Origin: Affinundibacterium baiyunense | GTDB taxonomy: Bacteria; Pseudomonadota; Gammaproteobacteria; Burkholderiales; Burkholderiaceae_D | Assembly: GCF_018139645.1 (NCBI RefSeq) | Contig: NZ_JAGSPM010000007.1 | Span: forward strand, 1 to 64,000 | DNA length: 64,000 bases | Reading direction: 5' to 3' | Shown here: positions 28,915-38,161 of the stretch, piece after piece | How the letters are laid out: every line of letters starts with the position of its first letter | Numbering within the stretch: position 1 is the first letter of the stretch | The notes under the pieces: generated by a model | The model's database searches: none | What the model was told of the DNA's origin: nothing | Seen by the model: the letters and a program-made list of their open reading frames with translations, nothing else | Translations under genes and position numbers: made by a program

Positions 28915-29499
28915 ATGAATAAAATCAAGGAAATCCAATTACGTCGTGCCACAGTCGCAGATGCGGAAGCGATTGCAGCAATCCGCATTGAGGGCTGGCG
29001 CACGACTTATCGTGGCATGATTCCTGATAGTTATCTCAACGAGATGGACATGAACGAAAACGTACTGCATTGGCGTACGATTTTGCAGGCGTTGCCAGCG
29101 AAAGAAGATAGCTTGTGCGTGTATGTGGGGATTAGTGATAATGAGATCGTTGGTTTCGTCTCAGCGATGAAATTATCAGAGCCTAAGCTGGGCAAAGATG
29201 GTGAAATCAATGCGATTTATATACGCCCACAATGGCAGCGTTGTGGCATCGGTAAACGCATGTTGCATAAGGCAGCCCGTTCTCTACAAGCGATGGGCTG
29301 CACCAGTTGCGTGATTTGGGTGATTGACGGCAATTCCCAAGCTCGCAATTTTTACGAAGAGCTCGGTGGAGAGATCCTCATCGAGCAAGATTTTAGTTGG
29401 GATGGATTAGATCTGACCGAAGTGGGTTACGGTTGGAATGATTTGAATGTGATGTTGGCATCGGCAGATGCTTTGCCGTTTCCGCGTGCTATGCAATAG
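28915..29499 (+). CDS. GNAT-family N-acetyltransferase
   Basis: 194 residues, one acetyltransferase (GNAT) domain in the cytoplasm. The N-terminal LRRATVADAEAIAAIRIEGWRTTY (in parts) is the common opening of this subgroup. The acetyl-CoA loop is RPQWQRCGIGKRMLH (Q-x-x-G-x-G type, about residues 102-116), and the C-terminal NSQARNFYEELGGE is motif B. The substrate cannot be told from sequence; amine, amino-acid or protein substrates are all possible. It starts 54 bp after tkt and may be cotranscribed with it. The structured repeat at 29501 begins directly after its stop. Confidence 0.85.
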   Translation: MNKIKEIQLRRATVADAEAIAAIRIEGWRTTYRGMIPDSYLNEMDMNENVLHWRTILQALPAKEDSLCVYVGISDNEIVGFVSAMKLSEPKLGKDGEINAIYIRPQWQRCGIGKRMLHKAARSLQAMGCTSCVIWVIDGNSQARNFYEELGGEILIEQDFSWDGLDLTEVGYGWNDLNVMLASADALPFPRAMQ

Positions 29500-29500
29500 C

Positions 29501-29639
29501 GGTTTATATAAACCTCATATTCGGGCGCATCGCGTCGTAAGCGCTGAAACCGCGTTCCTCGCAATATCGATATATTGCTCCGGAGGGCTGGAAACTAGGC
29601 CTAGCGCTGCATCCCGACTAAGAGGTTTCTATAAACCTC
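29501..29639. repeat. Structured intergenic repeat with palindromic ends (MITE- or REP-like)
   Basis: The 139-bp block opens with the perfect palindrome GGTTTATATAAACC (29501-29514, followed by TC) and closes with GAGGTTTCTATAAACCTC (29622-29639). Between them lie a hairpin GCAATAT-CGAT-ATATTGC (29561-29578) and the palindrome CTAGGCCTAG (29595-29604). It sits between a GNAT gene and gapA and codes for nothing. Only one copy is in the window, so its status as a dispersed repeat is inferred from structure. Confidence 0.5.
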
Positions 29640-29711
29640 GTTCAAAGTGTAGATTTTAAGTTTTTTTGTGTTTTATTTTTTGTTGCTGTTTGTCTTTTTG
29701 GAGATTGAACC

Positions 29712-30725
29712 ATGACGATTCGCGTCGCAATTAACGGCTATGGCCGTATCGGTCGTAACATCCTACGTGCACACTACGAAGGTGGTAAGTTTAAGAATGA
29801 AATTCAAATCGTAGCGATTAACGATTTGGGTAACGCAGAATCTAACGCGCATTTGACACGTTACGATACCGCACACGGCAAGTTCCCTGGCACAGTGAGT
29901 GTTGAAGGCGACACGATGATCGTTAATGGCGACAAGATCAAAGTATTCGCAGAACGTAATCCTGCGAATATCCCTTGGGGTGAATTGAATGTTGACGTTG
30001 TGTTGGAATGCACGGGCTTTTTCACAACCAAAGAAAAAGCATCTGCGCATTTGGCTGGCGGCGCAAAGAAAGTCATCATTTCCGCACCAGGCGGCAAAGA
30101 TGTTGACGCAACTGTTGTTTACGGCGTGAACCACGGCGTATTGAAAGCAACTGACACCGTTATTTCTAATGCATCTTGCACCACTAACTGCTTAGCACCA
30201 TTGGCGAAACCATTGAACGATGCTATCGGTATCGAAAGCGGTTTGATGACAACGATCCACGCGTACACCAATGACCAAGTGTTGACAGACGTAATGCACG
30301 AAGATTTACGTCGTGCGCGTTCTGCAACCATGAGCATGATCCCAACTAAAACTGGTGCAGCAGCCGCGGTAGGTTTGGTATTGCCAGAGTTGAACGGTAA
30401 ATTGGATGGCTACGCAATGCGCGTACCAACGATCAACGTGTCCGTAGTTGATTTGACGTTTATCGCTAAGCGCGATACTACAGTTGAGGAAATCAACAAA
30501 GTATTGAAAGACGCATCAGAAGGTGCCTTGAAAGGTATTTTGGATTACAACAAAGCACCGTTGGTCTCTGTTGACTTCAACCACAATCCAGCGTCTTCTA
30601 CTTATGACGAAACATTGACCAAAGTAAATGGTCGTTTGGTCAAAGTATCTAGCTGGTACGACAATGAGTGGGGCTTCTCCAACCGTATGTTGGACACGAC
30701 TGTTGCATTGATGAATGCGAAGTAA
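29712..30725 (+). CDS. gapA: Glyceraldehyde-3-phosphate dehydrogenase, type I
   Basis: 337 residues, full length. It oxidises and phosphorylates glyceraldehyde 3-phosphate to 1,3-bisphosphoglycerate with NAD in glycolysis. The NAD fold begins with [10 protein letters not shown]; the active site is [13 protein letters not shown] with catalytic Cys156, and the paired His is in [23 protein letters not shown] is also typical. The Asp in AINDLG suggests preference for NAD over NADP. GGAGA lies 7 bases before the ATG. It ends at a strong terminator (30765-30792). The usual partner pgk does not follow; a signal peptidase gene does. Confidence 0.96.
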   Translation: MTIRVAINGYGRIGRNILRAHYEGGKFKNEIQIVAINDLGNAESNAHLTRYDTAHGKFPGTVSVEGDTMIVNGDKIKVFAERNPANIPWGELNVDVVLECTGFFTTKEKASAHLAGGAKKVIISAPGGKDVDATVVYGVNHGVLKATDTVISNASCTTNCLAPLAKPLNDAIGIESGLMTTIHAYTNDQVLTDVMHEDLRRARSATMSMIPTKTGAAAAVGLVLPELNGKLDGYAMRVPTINVSVVDLTFIAKRDTTVEEINKVLKDASEGALKGILDYNKAPLVSVDFNHNPASSTYDETLTKVNGRLVKVSSWYDNEWGFSNRMLDTTVALMNAK

Positions 30726-30764
30726 TTTGATCGGCGTTCAAGTAATAGTAAGATGAAGTAAGAT

Positions 30765-30792
30765 AAAAGCCCCGATCTCCCGGGGCTTTTGT
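30765..30792 (+). terminator. Terminator after gapA
   Basis: A 9-bp stem AAAAGCCCC/GGGGCTTTT with a GC-rich core and an 8-base loop. Confidence 0.85.
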
Positions 30793-30840
30793 TTATACAA
30801 AACGGTAGTAAGAATCTGTTGTTCAATTAAGGAGTTGATC

Positions 30841-31533
30841 ATGAACTTAAACTTACGCAAGTTAGTTGCGGATAATAAGACATTCTTGTTATTTGTCGCT
30901 GGCATGATTTTGATGCGTAGCGCATTGGCGGATTGGTATGTCGTACCATCAAGTTCTATGTATCCACATTTGCTAGAAGGTGATCGCGTTATCGCTAATC
31001 GCATTGCTTATGATATTAAGCTTCCATTCACAGATGTGATCTTAAAGCACGTTGGTGAGCCGCAGCGTGGCGATATTGTTACCTTTAGTTCGCCTGCTGA
31101 TGGTCTGCGTTTGATTAAACGCGTTATTGGTTTGCCGGGTGATGTAGTCGAGATGCGCGATCAAAAGTTGATCATCAATGGCCAAGTAGCGGAATATGCG
31201 CAAATTGATCAGCCTGATCCGCAATTTTTAACACCGGCACGTGAATATCCGAATCAGCAATTGATGTACACCGAGTCCTTAGGTAGTTTGCATCACAATA
31301 TTATCGTAATGCCAGAGCGTCCTGCCTTACGCTCATTTGATGCGGTGACGGTTCCTGCTGGACATTACATGATGTTGGGTGACAATCGCGATAATAGTAA
31401 TGATTCGCGTTTTTATGGTTTTGTTAAACGTGAGCTAATCACAGGTCGTGTCAAGCGTTTGATGTTTTCACTAGACTACGACAATTACTATTTGCCGCGT
31501 ATTGAACGCATTGGTGCTAAGTTGGATCAATAA
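30841..31533 (+). CDS. lepB: Signal peptidase I
   Basis: 230 residues from ATG 30841, which has AAGGAG 7 bases upstream; an in-frame TTG at 30835 lies against that site. One membrane helix near residues 14-30 anchors a periplasmic catalytic domain. The Ser-Lys dyad is Ser39 in PSSSMYP and Lys93 in RLIKRVIGLPGD; MLGDNRDNSNDSR is box E. It removes signal peptides from exported proteins. Many enterobacterial and betaproteobacterial LepB proteins have two N-terminal helices and lie beside lepA and rnc. This single-helix copy next to gapA is therefore likely a second signal peptidase, though the other copy cannot be seen. Confidence 0.9.
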   Translation: MNLNLRKLVADNKTFLLFVAGMILMRSALADWYVVPSSSMYPHLLEGDRVIANRIAYDIKLPFTDVILKHVGEPQRGDIVTFSSPADGLRLIKRVIGLPGDVVEMRDQKLIINGQVAEYAQIDQPDPQFLTPAREYPNQQLMYTESLGSLHHNIIVMPERPALRSFDAVTVPAGHYMMLGDNRDNSNDSRFYGFVKRELITGRVKRLMFSLDYDNYYLPRIERIGAKLDQ

Positions 31534-31585
31534 GCTTGCCATCCTATTTTTCTAAATTGCATGGCCGCGATAAATTCTGTATAAC

Positions 31586-32377
31586 TTATTTTGCTAATTT
31601 CGGCATATAGCCAAGTGCCGCTGAGATTTGTTCAGCGGTGCTTAACAAATCTCCCAACCAAGCTTCTTGCAAGCGATCTGCGGGCGCAGAAATCGATAAG
31701 CCCGCAATCATTTTTCCGCTGTCGTCATGTATACCTGCTGCCATACAGCGTACTCCGAGTTCCAATTCTTCATTGTCACGTGCATAGCCGTTGTTGCGCA
31801 CTGAAGCTAGTTCACGTTCTAATTTTGCGACATCGGTTATCGAATTTTTATTGTGACCAGCGAGACCAGTACGTGTAATGTAAGCACGCAGAGCTTTCGG
31901 TTCATCTATTGATAAAAACAATTTACCGGTGGAAGTCAAATGCAATGGCGCTCGTCCACCAATCGCGCGGACTACCTGCATACCCGAGCGCTCGGAAAAG
32001 GCGCGGTCGATGTAGACAATTTCATCGCCTTGACGTACCGATAAATTGATAGTTTGATTGGTAATCCGGTGTAGATTTCGCATGAATTCTAAAGCAGCTT
32101 CGCGAACATCCAAGCGGCTTTTTACGATGTTACCCAGCTCTAATAAACGCATGCCGAGACGATAGGTGCCAGTGTCTGCTCGGTCGACAAACCGCGTGAT
32201 ACAGAGATCATTTAAGATGCGGTGCGCAGTCGATGGATGCAAGCCAGTCACGCTGGCAAGTTCTTTCAGACTGACCGGGTCGTGATAGCGCGATAATGCG
32301 TCCAATAATGAGACCATGCGTTCGATCACTTGTATCGAAGTTTTTTCAGCGGAAATGGGAGCGTCGTTTTTCATCAT
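31586..32377 (-). CDS. IclR-family transcriptional regulator
   Basis: 263 residues from ATG 32377 (another ATG follows directly; no clear ribosome site). The N-terminal winged helix-turn-helix (QVIERMVSLLDALSRYHDP, LKELASVTGLHPSTAHRILNDL, in parts) is followed by the IclR effector domain (about residues 90-260) with GRAPLHLTSTGKLFL, RDNEELELGVRCMAAGI and the closing GLSISAPADRL. The Cys in GVRCMAAG is near the ligand pocket of the family. IclR proteins control aromatic, glyoxylate or sugar-acid degradation genes. No such genes are adjacent here, so the target is unknown. It converges with lepB. Confidence 0.9.
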   Translation of the reverse strand: MMKNDAPISAEKTSIQVIERMVSLLDALSRYHDPVSLKELASVTGLHPSTAHRILNDLCITRFVDRADTGTYRLGMRLLELGNIVKSRLDVREAALEFMRNLHRITNQTINLSVRQGDEIVYIDRAFSERSGMQVVRAIGGRAPLHLTSTGKLFLSIDEPKALRAYITRTGLAGHNKNSITDVAKLERELASVRNNGYARDNEELELGVRCMAAGIHDDSGKMIAGLSISAPADRLQEAWLGDLLSTAEQISAALGYMPKLAK

Positions 32378-32762
32378 GTGAATGGTGCATTGCAATAAAT
32401 TCCTTTATACCACGATGTGAAATGACTGTGTTGAACTGAACTCTCTATTTTCGTCACTTGTTGTAAGTGGATATAGCGAAAGCAGATTAGTGATTCTTAA
32501 CTTGTTGTTATGCCCGTTAAATTTATAGAAATTGATCTTGATATGAAGCATGGCGTCATAGACTATTTTTCAAACATTCTTTATGCATTATGGGTGTTTG
32601 CCAGCTTACATTTTTTGCGCATGCGTGTTGCTTCGGTGTAAGATCAAGCTTAGAAATGTGGTTACCGCATTTGCCGTTCGTAACTTGTTGATTTCGATTC
32701 AGATAGTCTTCTTTGTCATTTGCATCACACTAACTGCCTCAGTTTTTAAGGAAACGTAGTTT
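32378..32762. other. Intergenic region between the divergent iclR and HD-GYP regulator genes
   Basis: 385 bp without a coding frame. A short hairpin CACTT-GTTGT-AAGTG lies near 32455. The ribosome site of the HD-GYP gene (AAGGAAAC) is at the right end. No convincing -35/-10 pair or operator palindrome was found. Confidence 0.4.
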
Positions 32763-34274
32763 ATGTCGAGCACATCATTAAGTTCTTCTAAGTCTGCACC
32801 TTGGAAAATTCTACTAGTCGACGATGAACCAGATATTCATGATGTTACGAAGTTGACTTTGCATCGTTTCGAATTAGATGGTCGGCGTCTGCAATTTTTA
32901 GATGCTTATAGTGGTCCAGAAGCGAAAGAAATTTTAAGTCGTGAGCCCGACATCGCTTTAGTGTTTCTCGACGTAGTGATGGAGTCGGAAAATAGCGGTT
33001 TAGAAGTCGCACGTTGGATGCGTCAAGACTTAAAGAATCAATTCACACGCATTATCTTGAGGACAGGGCAGCCTGGTCAGGCACCAGAAGAGAGTGTGAT
33101 CGTTGATTATGATATCAATGATTACAAAGAAAAAACCGAGCTGGATCGTACCAAATTATTCACCACCACCTTTGCCGCTCTGCGTGCATATCGAGATATT
33201 TATACCGTCGAAGAAGCGCGTCGATTCCAAGTCACTTATCGTGAGGGACTAGAGCGAGTTATCGAAGCTTCTGCACATATTTATCAACAAAGAAATATGC
33301 ACGATTTTGCGAATGGACTATTACAGCAAGTCGTGGCTTTATTGCGTCTAGAAAAAAGTATGTTACTGCGCTTGCGTGGTGCGAGCGGAGTATCGGGTGA
33401 GAATTCCTATGAGGTGCTGGCGAAGATAGGTAATTTCGATGATGATGACCAGCTATTCAACCAAGAATTACTCGATCATTTGCATCAAGTCACAGTAAAT
33501 CGGATTTCTCATTTGTTTGGCGATACTTATGTCGGATATTTTCCCAATGAAAGTGGAAAAGCATCGTTGTTGGTGTTGAAAGGGGTAGAAAGCGTTAGTG
33601 ACATCGACGCCAAATTGCTTGAAGTGTTTTCTTCTGGCGTAGCGATTGCTTTTGATAATATTTTGCTTAACCAAGAAATCAGCGACACACAAGGTGAGCT
33701 GATTATGCGTTTAGGCGATGTGGTGGAGTCACGCTCATCTGAAGCTGGAAACCACGTTCGACGCATGTCCGAAGTGTGTTATCTGATCGCGATTGCGTCG
33801 GGCATGGACCCGGACGAAGCGGCAATCTTAAAGCAAGCGGCACCTATGCACGATATCGGCAAGATTGCGACCCCTGATTCTGTTTTGCTTAAACCAGGAA
33901 AACTAGATCAGCTAGAGTGGGACATTATGAAACAACATCCGGAAGTAGGGATGTCAATCTTAGATGGTTCACATCGTCCCATTTTGCGTGCGGCCTCGAT
34001 TATCGCGCACCAACATCATGAAAAATTTGATGGATCTGGCTACCCACAAGGATTAGTTGGTGAAGAAATTCACCCCTATGCCAGAATTGTTGCCGTGGCA
34101 GATGTGTTTGATGCATTGATGCATGCCCGCGTTTACAAATCTGCTTGGCCTGTTGAACAAGTGATCGCGCATCTGAAAAGCGTTAGTGGTAGCCATCTCG
34201 ATCCGCAATACGTCGATTTGCTTGTGCAAAATGTTAATCGCGCAGTAGAAATTAATCTTCGTTATCCTGATTGA
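32763..34274 (+). CDS. Response regulator with REC, DUF3369 and HD-GYP domains (c-di-GMP phosphodiesterase)
   Basis: 503 residues, cytoplasmic. The REC domain (about 15-145) has the acidic pair VDDE, phospho-acceptor Asp70 in LVFLDVV, and LRTGQPG. A middle DUF3369 region (about 150-320) follows. The HD-GYP domain (about 325-495) has MHDIGKI with His363-Asp364 and the intact GYP triad (FDGSGYP, residues 426-428). Intact HD-GYP domains hydrolyse c-di-GMP to pGpG or GMP with two or three metal ions. It faces a histidine kinase gene (34346-36283), its probable partner. Lower c-di-GMP would feed through LapD in this window to loosen surface attachment; that link is inferred. Confidence 0.92.
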   Translation: MSSTSLSSSKSAPWKILLVDDEPDIHDVTKLTLHRFELDGRRLQFLDAYSGPEAKEILSREPDIALVFLDVVMESENSGLEVARWMRQDLKNQFTRIILRTGQPGQAPEESVIVDYDINDYKEKTELDRTKLFTTTFAALRAYRDIYTVEEARRFQVTYREGLERVIEASAHIYQQRNMHDFANGLLQQVVALLRLEKSMLLRLRGASGVSGENSYEVLAKIGNFDDDDQLFNQELLDHLHQVTVNRISHLFGDTYVGYFPNESGKASLLVLKGVESVSDIDAKLLEVFSSGVAIAFDNILLNQEISDTQGELIMRLGDVVESRSSEAGNHVRRMSEVCYLIAIASGMDPDEAAILKQAAPMHDIGKIATPDSVLLKPGKLDQLEWDIMKQHPEVGMSILDGSHRPILRAASIIAHQHHEKFDGSGYPQGLVGEEIHPYARIVAVADVFDALMHARVYKSAWPVEQVIAHLKSVSGSHLDPQYVDLLVQNVNRAVEINLRYPD

Positions 34275-34322
34275 TGTATAGTCGTTTTGAATTCGATTGT
34301 GGTAGTGATTTCGTTAAATCCA

Positions 34323-34354
34323 CTTAGCTGTATTACTTAGCTGTATTAGCTAAG
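34323..34354. repeat. 13-bp tandem duplication with hairpin at the convergent gene junction
   Basis: CTTAGCTGTATTA occurs twice in tandem (34323-34335 and 34336-34348), and CTTAGCT-GTATT-AGCTAAG (34336-34354) can form a hairpin that overlaps the histidine kinase stop codon. There is no T run, so a terminator role is uncertain. Confidence 0.5.
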
Positions 34355-36283
34355 ATTGATAGGGAAGCGTAGCGCATATTGAAGACCTTGACCTTGTACA
34401 GAACTTGCCTTGATCGTTCCACGTAATAGACCTGTCACCAAGTTGTAGACGATATGCGTGCCGAGACCACTGCCACCTTGTCCGCGTTTAGTGGTGTAGA
34501 AAGGATCAAATAATTTTCCTAGTGCTTCTTCATTCATGCCATGACCATTGTCGGCATATAGAAATTTCAGATAATCCCCATCCACTTCAAATTTGATTTG
34601 GATTTCACCTTGATTTAAATTTTCGAATCCATGATGTAATGAATTCATGACGAAATTGGTCAAGATTTGTGAAATAGCACCGGGATAGTTGTCGATTACT
34701 AGGCCTTCTGGGCAATCGATTTGAATCGAAATTTGTCGGCCTTTTAACTTAGGCTGAAGCGAAACAAGGGTTTCGTTTAAGTAGGGAAGTAATTGAAATC
34801 TACGTCGGTCATTCGAGGTTTGATCCACGGCGACTTGCTTAAAACTTTTTACTAATGAAGCAGCCCGTTTTGTATTGGTATTGAGGATGCGCAGGCTTTG
34901 GTCGAGAACGTCGAGAAACTGCGCGCGTTGTGAAGTATCGAATTGATCTGCAAGAATATCTTTACGGGTTAATCTTACTTCTTCGATTAGATGGCTGGTT
35001 GCAGTAACGCAGATTCCCAATGGTGTGTTGATTTCATGCGCAACACCCGCAACCAAACTACCTAATGAAGCGAGTTTTTCTTGCCTGACTAATTCTGATT
35101 GCGCCTCTTTTAAAGCGAGTAATGCATCATTGAGGGCGTTATTCTGTTGCTCTAAATTGGCTTTAGCTTGGCGTAAGTCACGATCGGCATTCATGCGCGC
35201 AATTGCTACCGCGATATGGCTAGCGACAAAAGTTAATAGCTCTAAATCTTGAACACCGTAGGTCACATTCAGATCATAGCTTTGCACAATGATGACACCA
35301 TAAATTTTTTCTTTAATTAGAATTGGCACCCCGATCCAACTCTCAATATCTTGCCCACCTAATACTTGTTTGATTTCTTGATTTTGAATGAGTTGTTGTA
35401 GGCGCAAGCGATCTATCAATTGCGCTTTGCCGGTGTGCACGACAAAAGATGTCATTCCCATGCCAAGTGGGAAACGACAATGACTGGGAATCGGGTCTTT
35501 TTCGTCGACGAAATATTGAATACTAATTTCTTCTGTATCAGCGTGATAAAGCGCTACTGCAAAATTTTTTGCAACAATTAAGTTTTCGACGATGTGATGT
35601 AATCGGCGATACAAGTAACTCGCATCTTCGGTTGAAAAGGAAAGTTCAGCGATTGCATACAACGCGCTTTGAATTTTTTCTGAACGACGCCGCTCAGCAA
35701 TTTCGTGGGCGAGGAGTGCGGTTCTTTCTTGTACTGCACGTTCGAGTTTGTCTACACTTTGAAAGGCTTCTAAAGCGTTGGAAATATGTAGGGCAATTAG
35801 TTCAAATAGAGCTTGATCTTCTTCAGAATACAGGGCGTTCTTGTCATAGCTTTGTACGACCATCGCACCCAATGTGCGCTTGTGATGGTCGATTAAGGGA
35901 TAGCCCATCCAATGCTCTGAAGGTGCGCCCGTAATTGTATTGACTTCTTCCGCTGTAATGCGTGTCATTTCCGCGCTGCCAGCTGTCAAGGGCTTTTGAT
36001 TGACGATGACCCATTTGGTTAGAGATGAGCCGGGCGCTTCTAGCTTAAATCGTTTGTTGGGATCGGGTGGCGGATCAACCTCATCAAGAAAATAGGCAAA
36101 TTGAATTGACTCATCATCAGGATTGTAAAGCGCGATATAAAAATTCTTTGCGTACATGATCCTACTCAGTGCAACATGGATCGCATGCAAAAACTCACGT
36201 AGGTCGCTTGTATTGGCAGAAATTTTCCCAATTTCTAGAACCATTGCTTGTACAGCTTCTAATCGTTGCAGGCGGTGTTTCAT
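34346..36283 (-). CDS. Cytoplasmic sensor histidine kinase with two GAF domains
   Basis: 645 residues without membrane segments. Two GAF sensor domains (about 15-170 and 215-360) are joined by a charged coiled coil (VQERTALLAHEIAERRRSEK, in parts). A second coiled coil leads to the kinase core. The H box GVAHEINTPLG carries phospho-acceptor His416; the N box is ILTNFVMNSLHHGF, followed by YADNGHGM, LFDPFYTTKR and GSGLGTHIV for ATP binding. The HEINTPLG form is typical of HisKA-type soluble kinases. Both GAF domains contain similar KNFYIALYN/KNFAVALYH and IGVP/MGYP motifs, so they arose by duplication; the ligand is unknown. It converges with the HD-GYP regulator, its likely partner. Confidence 0.9.
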   Translation of the reverse strand: MKHRLQRLEAVQAMVLEIGKISANTSDLREFLHAIHVALSRIMYAKNFYIALYNPDDESIQFAYFLDEVDPPPDPNKRFKLEAPGSSLTKWVIVNQKPLTAGSAEMTRITAEEVNTITGAPSEHWMGYPLIDHHKRTLGAMVVQSYDKNALYSEEDQALFELIALHISNALEAFQSVDKLERAVQERTALLAHEIAERRRSEKIQSALYAIAELSFSTEDASYLYRRLHHIVENLIVAKNFAVALYHADTEEISIQYFVDEKDPIPSHCRFPLGMGMTSFVVHTGKAQLIDRLRLQQLIQNQEIKQVLGGQDIESWIGVPILIKEKIYGVIIVQSYDLNVTYGVQDLELLTFVASHIAVAIARMNADRDLRQAKANLEQQNNALNDALLALKEAQSELVRQEKLASLGSLVAGVAHEINTPLGICVTATSHLIEEVRLTRKDILADQFDTSQRAQFLDVLDQSLRILNTNTKRAASLVKSFKQVAVDQTSNDRRRFQLLPYLNETLVSLQPKLKGRQISIQIDCPEGLVIDNYPGAISQILTNFVMNSLHHGFENLNQGEIQIKFEVDGDYLKFLYADNGHGMNEEALGKLFDPFYTTKRGQGGSGLGTHIVYNLVTGLLRGTIKASSVQGQGLQYALRFPINLS

Positions 36284-36493
36284 GCGATTGTCCTTGTAGG
36301 CGTGGGTGCTCGAAGATCAAATAAGCTTAGATGAAAACGCCGAGAAATGAAATTAATCTGTGGGTTTTCAAGGCAAGTGGTCGTAGATATTTGCGAGATG
36401 CATTGAGTCTTGATTATTCATAATGTCATACGCAACTGTTAGAATCCTTTAACTCCTCAAACAAATAGGGCTTCATAAGATTAAGGATCTCGC

Positions 36494-36967
36494 ATGAGTA
36501 CATCGTCGCAACAACCCGAATCTCCAGAAAAGCAAACGGAGATACCTCCACAAAACGTATCGAGAGCGACACAAACGACAGCACAAGCAATCAGTGAGTT
36601 TAAGAGCAAGAGTGGATTAAAACGAATTTTTTCTGCCTTCTTTTATTCTTTAGATGGTCTGCAAGCCGCTTGGCGGCAAGAGCATGCTTTTCGCCAAGAA
36701 TTAATCCTGGTCGTGATTGGATCTATCATCGCGCTATTGTTGCCAGTTTCAGCATTTGAAAAATTATTGATGATTGCAGTCTTGGTTTTAATGTTAATTG
36801 TCGAGTTATTAAATTCAGCGATTGAAGCGGTGGTAGATCGCGTTTCGTTGGAACGCCATGCACTTTCTAAGAATGCAAAGGACTTTGGAAGTGCTGCCGT
36901 GTTGTTGACTTTTCTGCTTGCGGCGGCGACGTGGGCGGTCATTCTGGTTGATCGTTTTTATTACTAG
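36494..36967 (+). CDS. dgkA: Diacylglycerol kinase
   Basis: 157 residues. An inner-membrane enzyme phosphorylating diacylglycerol to phosphatidic acid, which recycles lipid released during membrane-derived glycan synthesis. Three membrane helices and the family core are clear: FFYSLDGLQAAWRQEHAFRQE near the front, ELLNSAIEAVVDR with the catalytic Glu, and SKNAKDFGSAAV. An N-terminal extension of about 45 polar residues (Gln/Pro/Thr-rich) is absent from E. coli DgkA (122 residues). AAGGA lies 7 bases before the ATG. Single gene with no obvious operon. Confidence 0.93.
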   Translation: MSTSSQQPESPEKQTEIPPQNVSRATQTTAQAISEFKSKSGLKRIFSAFFYSLDGLQAAWRQEHAFRQELILVVIGSIIALLLPVSAFEKLLMIAVLVLMLIVELLNSAIEAVVDRVSLERHALSKNAKDFGSAAVLLTFLLAAATWAVILVDRFYY

Positions 36968-37049
36968 AACAAATTTTATTTGCAGGCGGTGCACCAAACT
37001 TTGAACAAGCTCGTTATCGAATTATTCGAATTCTTTGACGAGCATAAAA

Positions 37050-38081
37050 ATGAACTTGCACAGCACCAGTCGTAATATTTGTTTGATATTGTTCTTTTTG
37101 TTGGGCTTAAGTAGTGTTGCTTTCGCTCAGCGAGATGACGGTGCTTATCAAATTTTGCAAGCGCGATATGGCACCGCAGAAAGTAATGTCGATGTCACCC
37201 AAACCTTAAAAGACTTGGCGCGAAGTGATGTCACTTTTCGAATGGGGAACCATAGTTTCGGTATTGACCCACATCCAAATCGCATAAAGACATTACGTAT
37301 CTATGCGAGAGACCAGCGTGGTGAAGTGCGGGTGTTCGAATATCGTGAAGGTAGTGTCGTCGATGGTAATATGTTTCGCGGTTGGCGCGGCGGAAACTGG
37401 GGGCGGGAAGGTGATTATCATGGCCGTTGGGATCATCGAGGTGGCACAGATTACGGTCGTAACTATGCTTCCGACGATGGTGAATACCTGATCTTAAATG
37501 CGCGTTATGGGACTGCCGAGAGTCATGTTGACGTGACTGATCGTTTGCGAGAGTTGGCGCGTAGTGATCGCCAATTCCGTATGGGTAACCGCACATTCGG
37601 CATTGATCCTCATCCAAATCGTATCAAATTATTGAAGATTTACACACGTGGTTCTCGTGGAGAAATGCGTACCTTTGAGTATCGTGAGGGTAGTGTGGTC
37701 GACGGTAGTTTATTTAAGGGCTGGTCGCGAGGAAATTGGGGAAGTCGTCATGAAGGCGCTAGATGGAACGATGATTTTTCAATGCAAGATGAACGTAGAG
37801 AGAACCGTACATCGAAACGCAACTCAGATCGTCAAGCGAACACGCAGTTGACGATTATTAGCGCGCAATATGGAACAGAGTCATACAGAGTTGATGTGAC
37901 TGCTGCGCTACGCATGCTCACTCGTGATGGTCGATTAGAAATGCGGGTTGAAAATGATACGGTAGGGCGGGTCGATCCTGCGCCTGGCATTGTAAAAACA
38001 CTTTGGCTTACTTACTCAGTCAACGGTGGCCGTTCACAATCAGTTCGAGTACAAGAGCGCTATTGGTTGCGTTTGCCATAG
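37050..38081 (+). CDS. Secreted protein of three DUF3395-like repeats, function unknown
   Basis: 343 residues from ATG 37050 (an upstream in-frame TTG adds five residues). A signal peptide ends near SSVAFA. The rest holds three copies of one domain of about 80 residues: near 30-105, 140-220 and 265-343. Each begins with I-(L/S)-ARYGTAES-like residues, then VDVT, a leucine-rich helix, FRMGN and FGIDPHPNRIK, then a strand pair. The first two copies are nearly identical and are joined by Gly/Arg/Trp-rich linkers (GWRGGNWGR); the third is divergent. The pattern recalls the DUF3395 domain at the C-terminus of DNAJC11-type proteins, a weak match by eye. A beta-rich binding module seems likely. Confidence 0.65.
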   Translation: MNLHSTSRNICLILFFLLGLSSVAFAQRDDGAYQILQARYGTAESNVDVTQTLKDLARSDVTFRMGNHSFGIDPHPNRIKTLRIYARDQRGEVRVFEYREGSVVDGNMFRGWRGGNWGREGDYHGRWDHRGGTDYGRNYASDDGEYLILNARYGTAESHVDVTDRLRELARSDRQFRMGNRTFGIDPHPNRIKLLKIYTRGSRGEMRTFEYREGSVVDGSLFKGWSRGNWGSRHEGARWNDDFSMQDERRENRTSKRNSDRQANTQLTIISAQYGTESYRVDVTAALRMLTRDGRLEMRVENDTVGRVDPAPGIVKTLWLTYSVNGGRSQSVRVQERYWLRLP

Positions 38082-38107
38082 TCACGCAAAACGGAACATG
38101 CATTTTG

Positions 38108-38145
38108 CATCACTCGATGGGTTTAAACATCGAGTGATGTGTTTG
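38108..38145. terminator. Terminator between the repeat protein and lapD
   Basis: A 12-bp perfect stem CATCACTCGATG/CATCGAGTGATG with an 8-base loop is followed by TGTTTGTT. It separates two convergent genes. Confidence 0.65.
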
Positions 38146-38161
38146 TTCAACAAAATATTCG

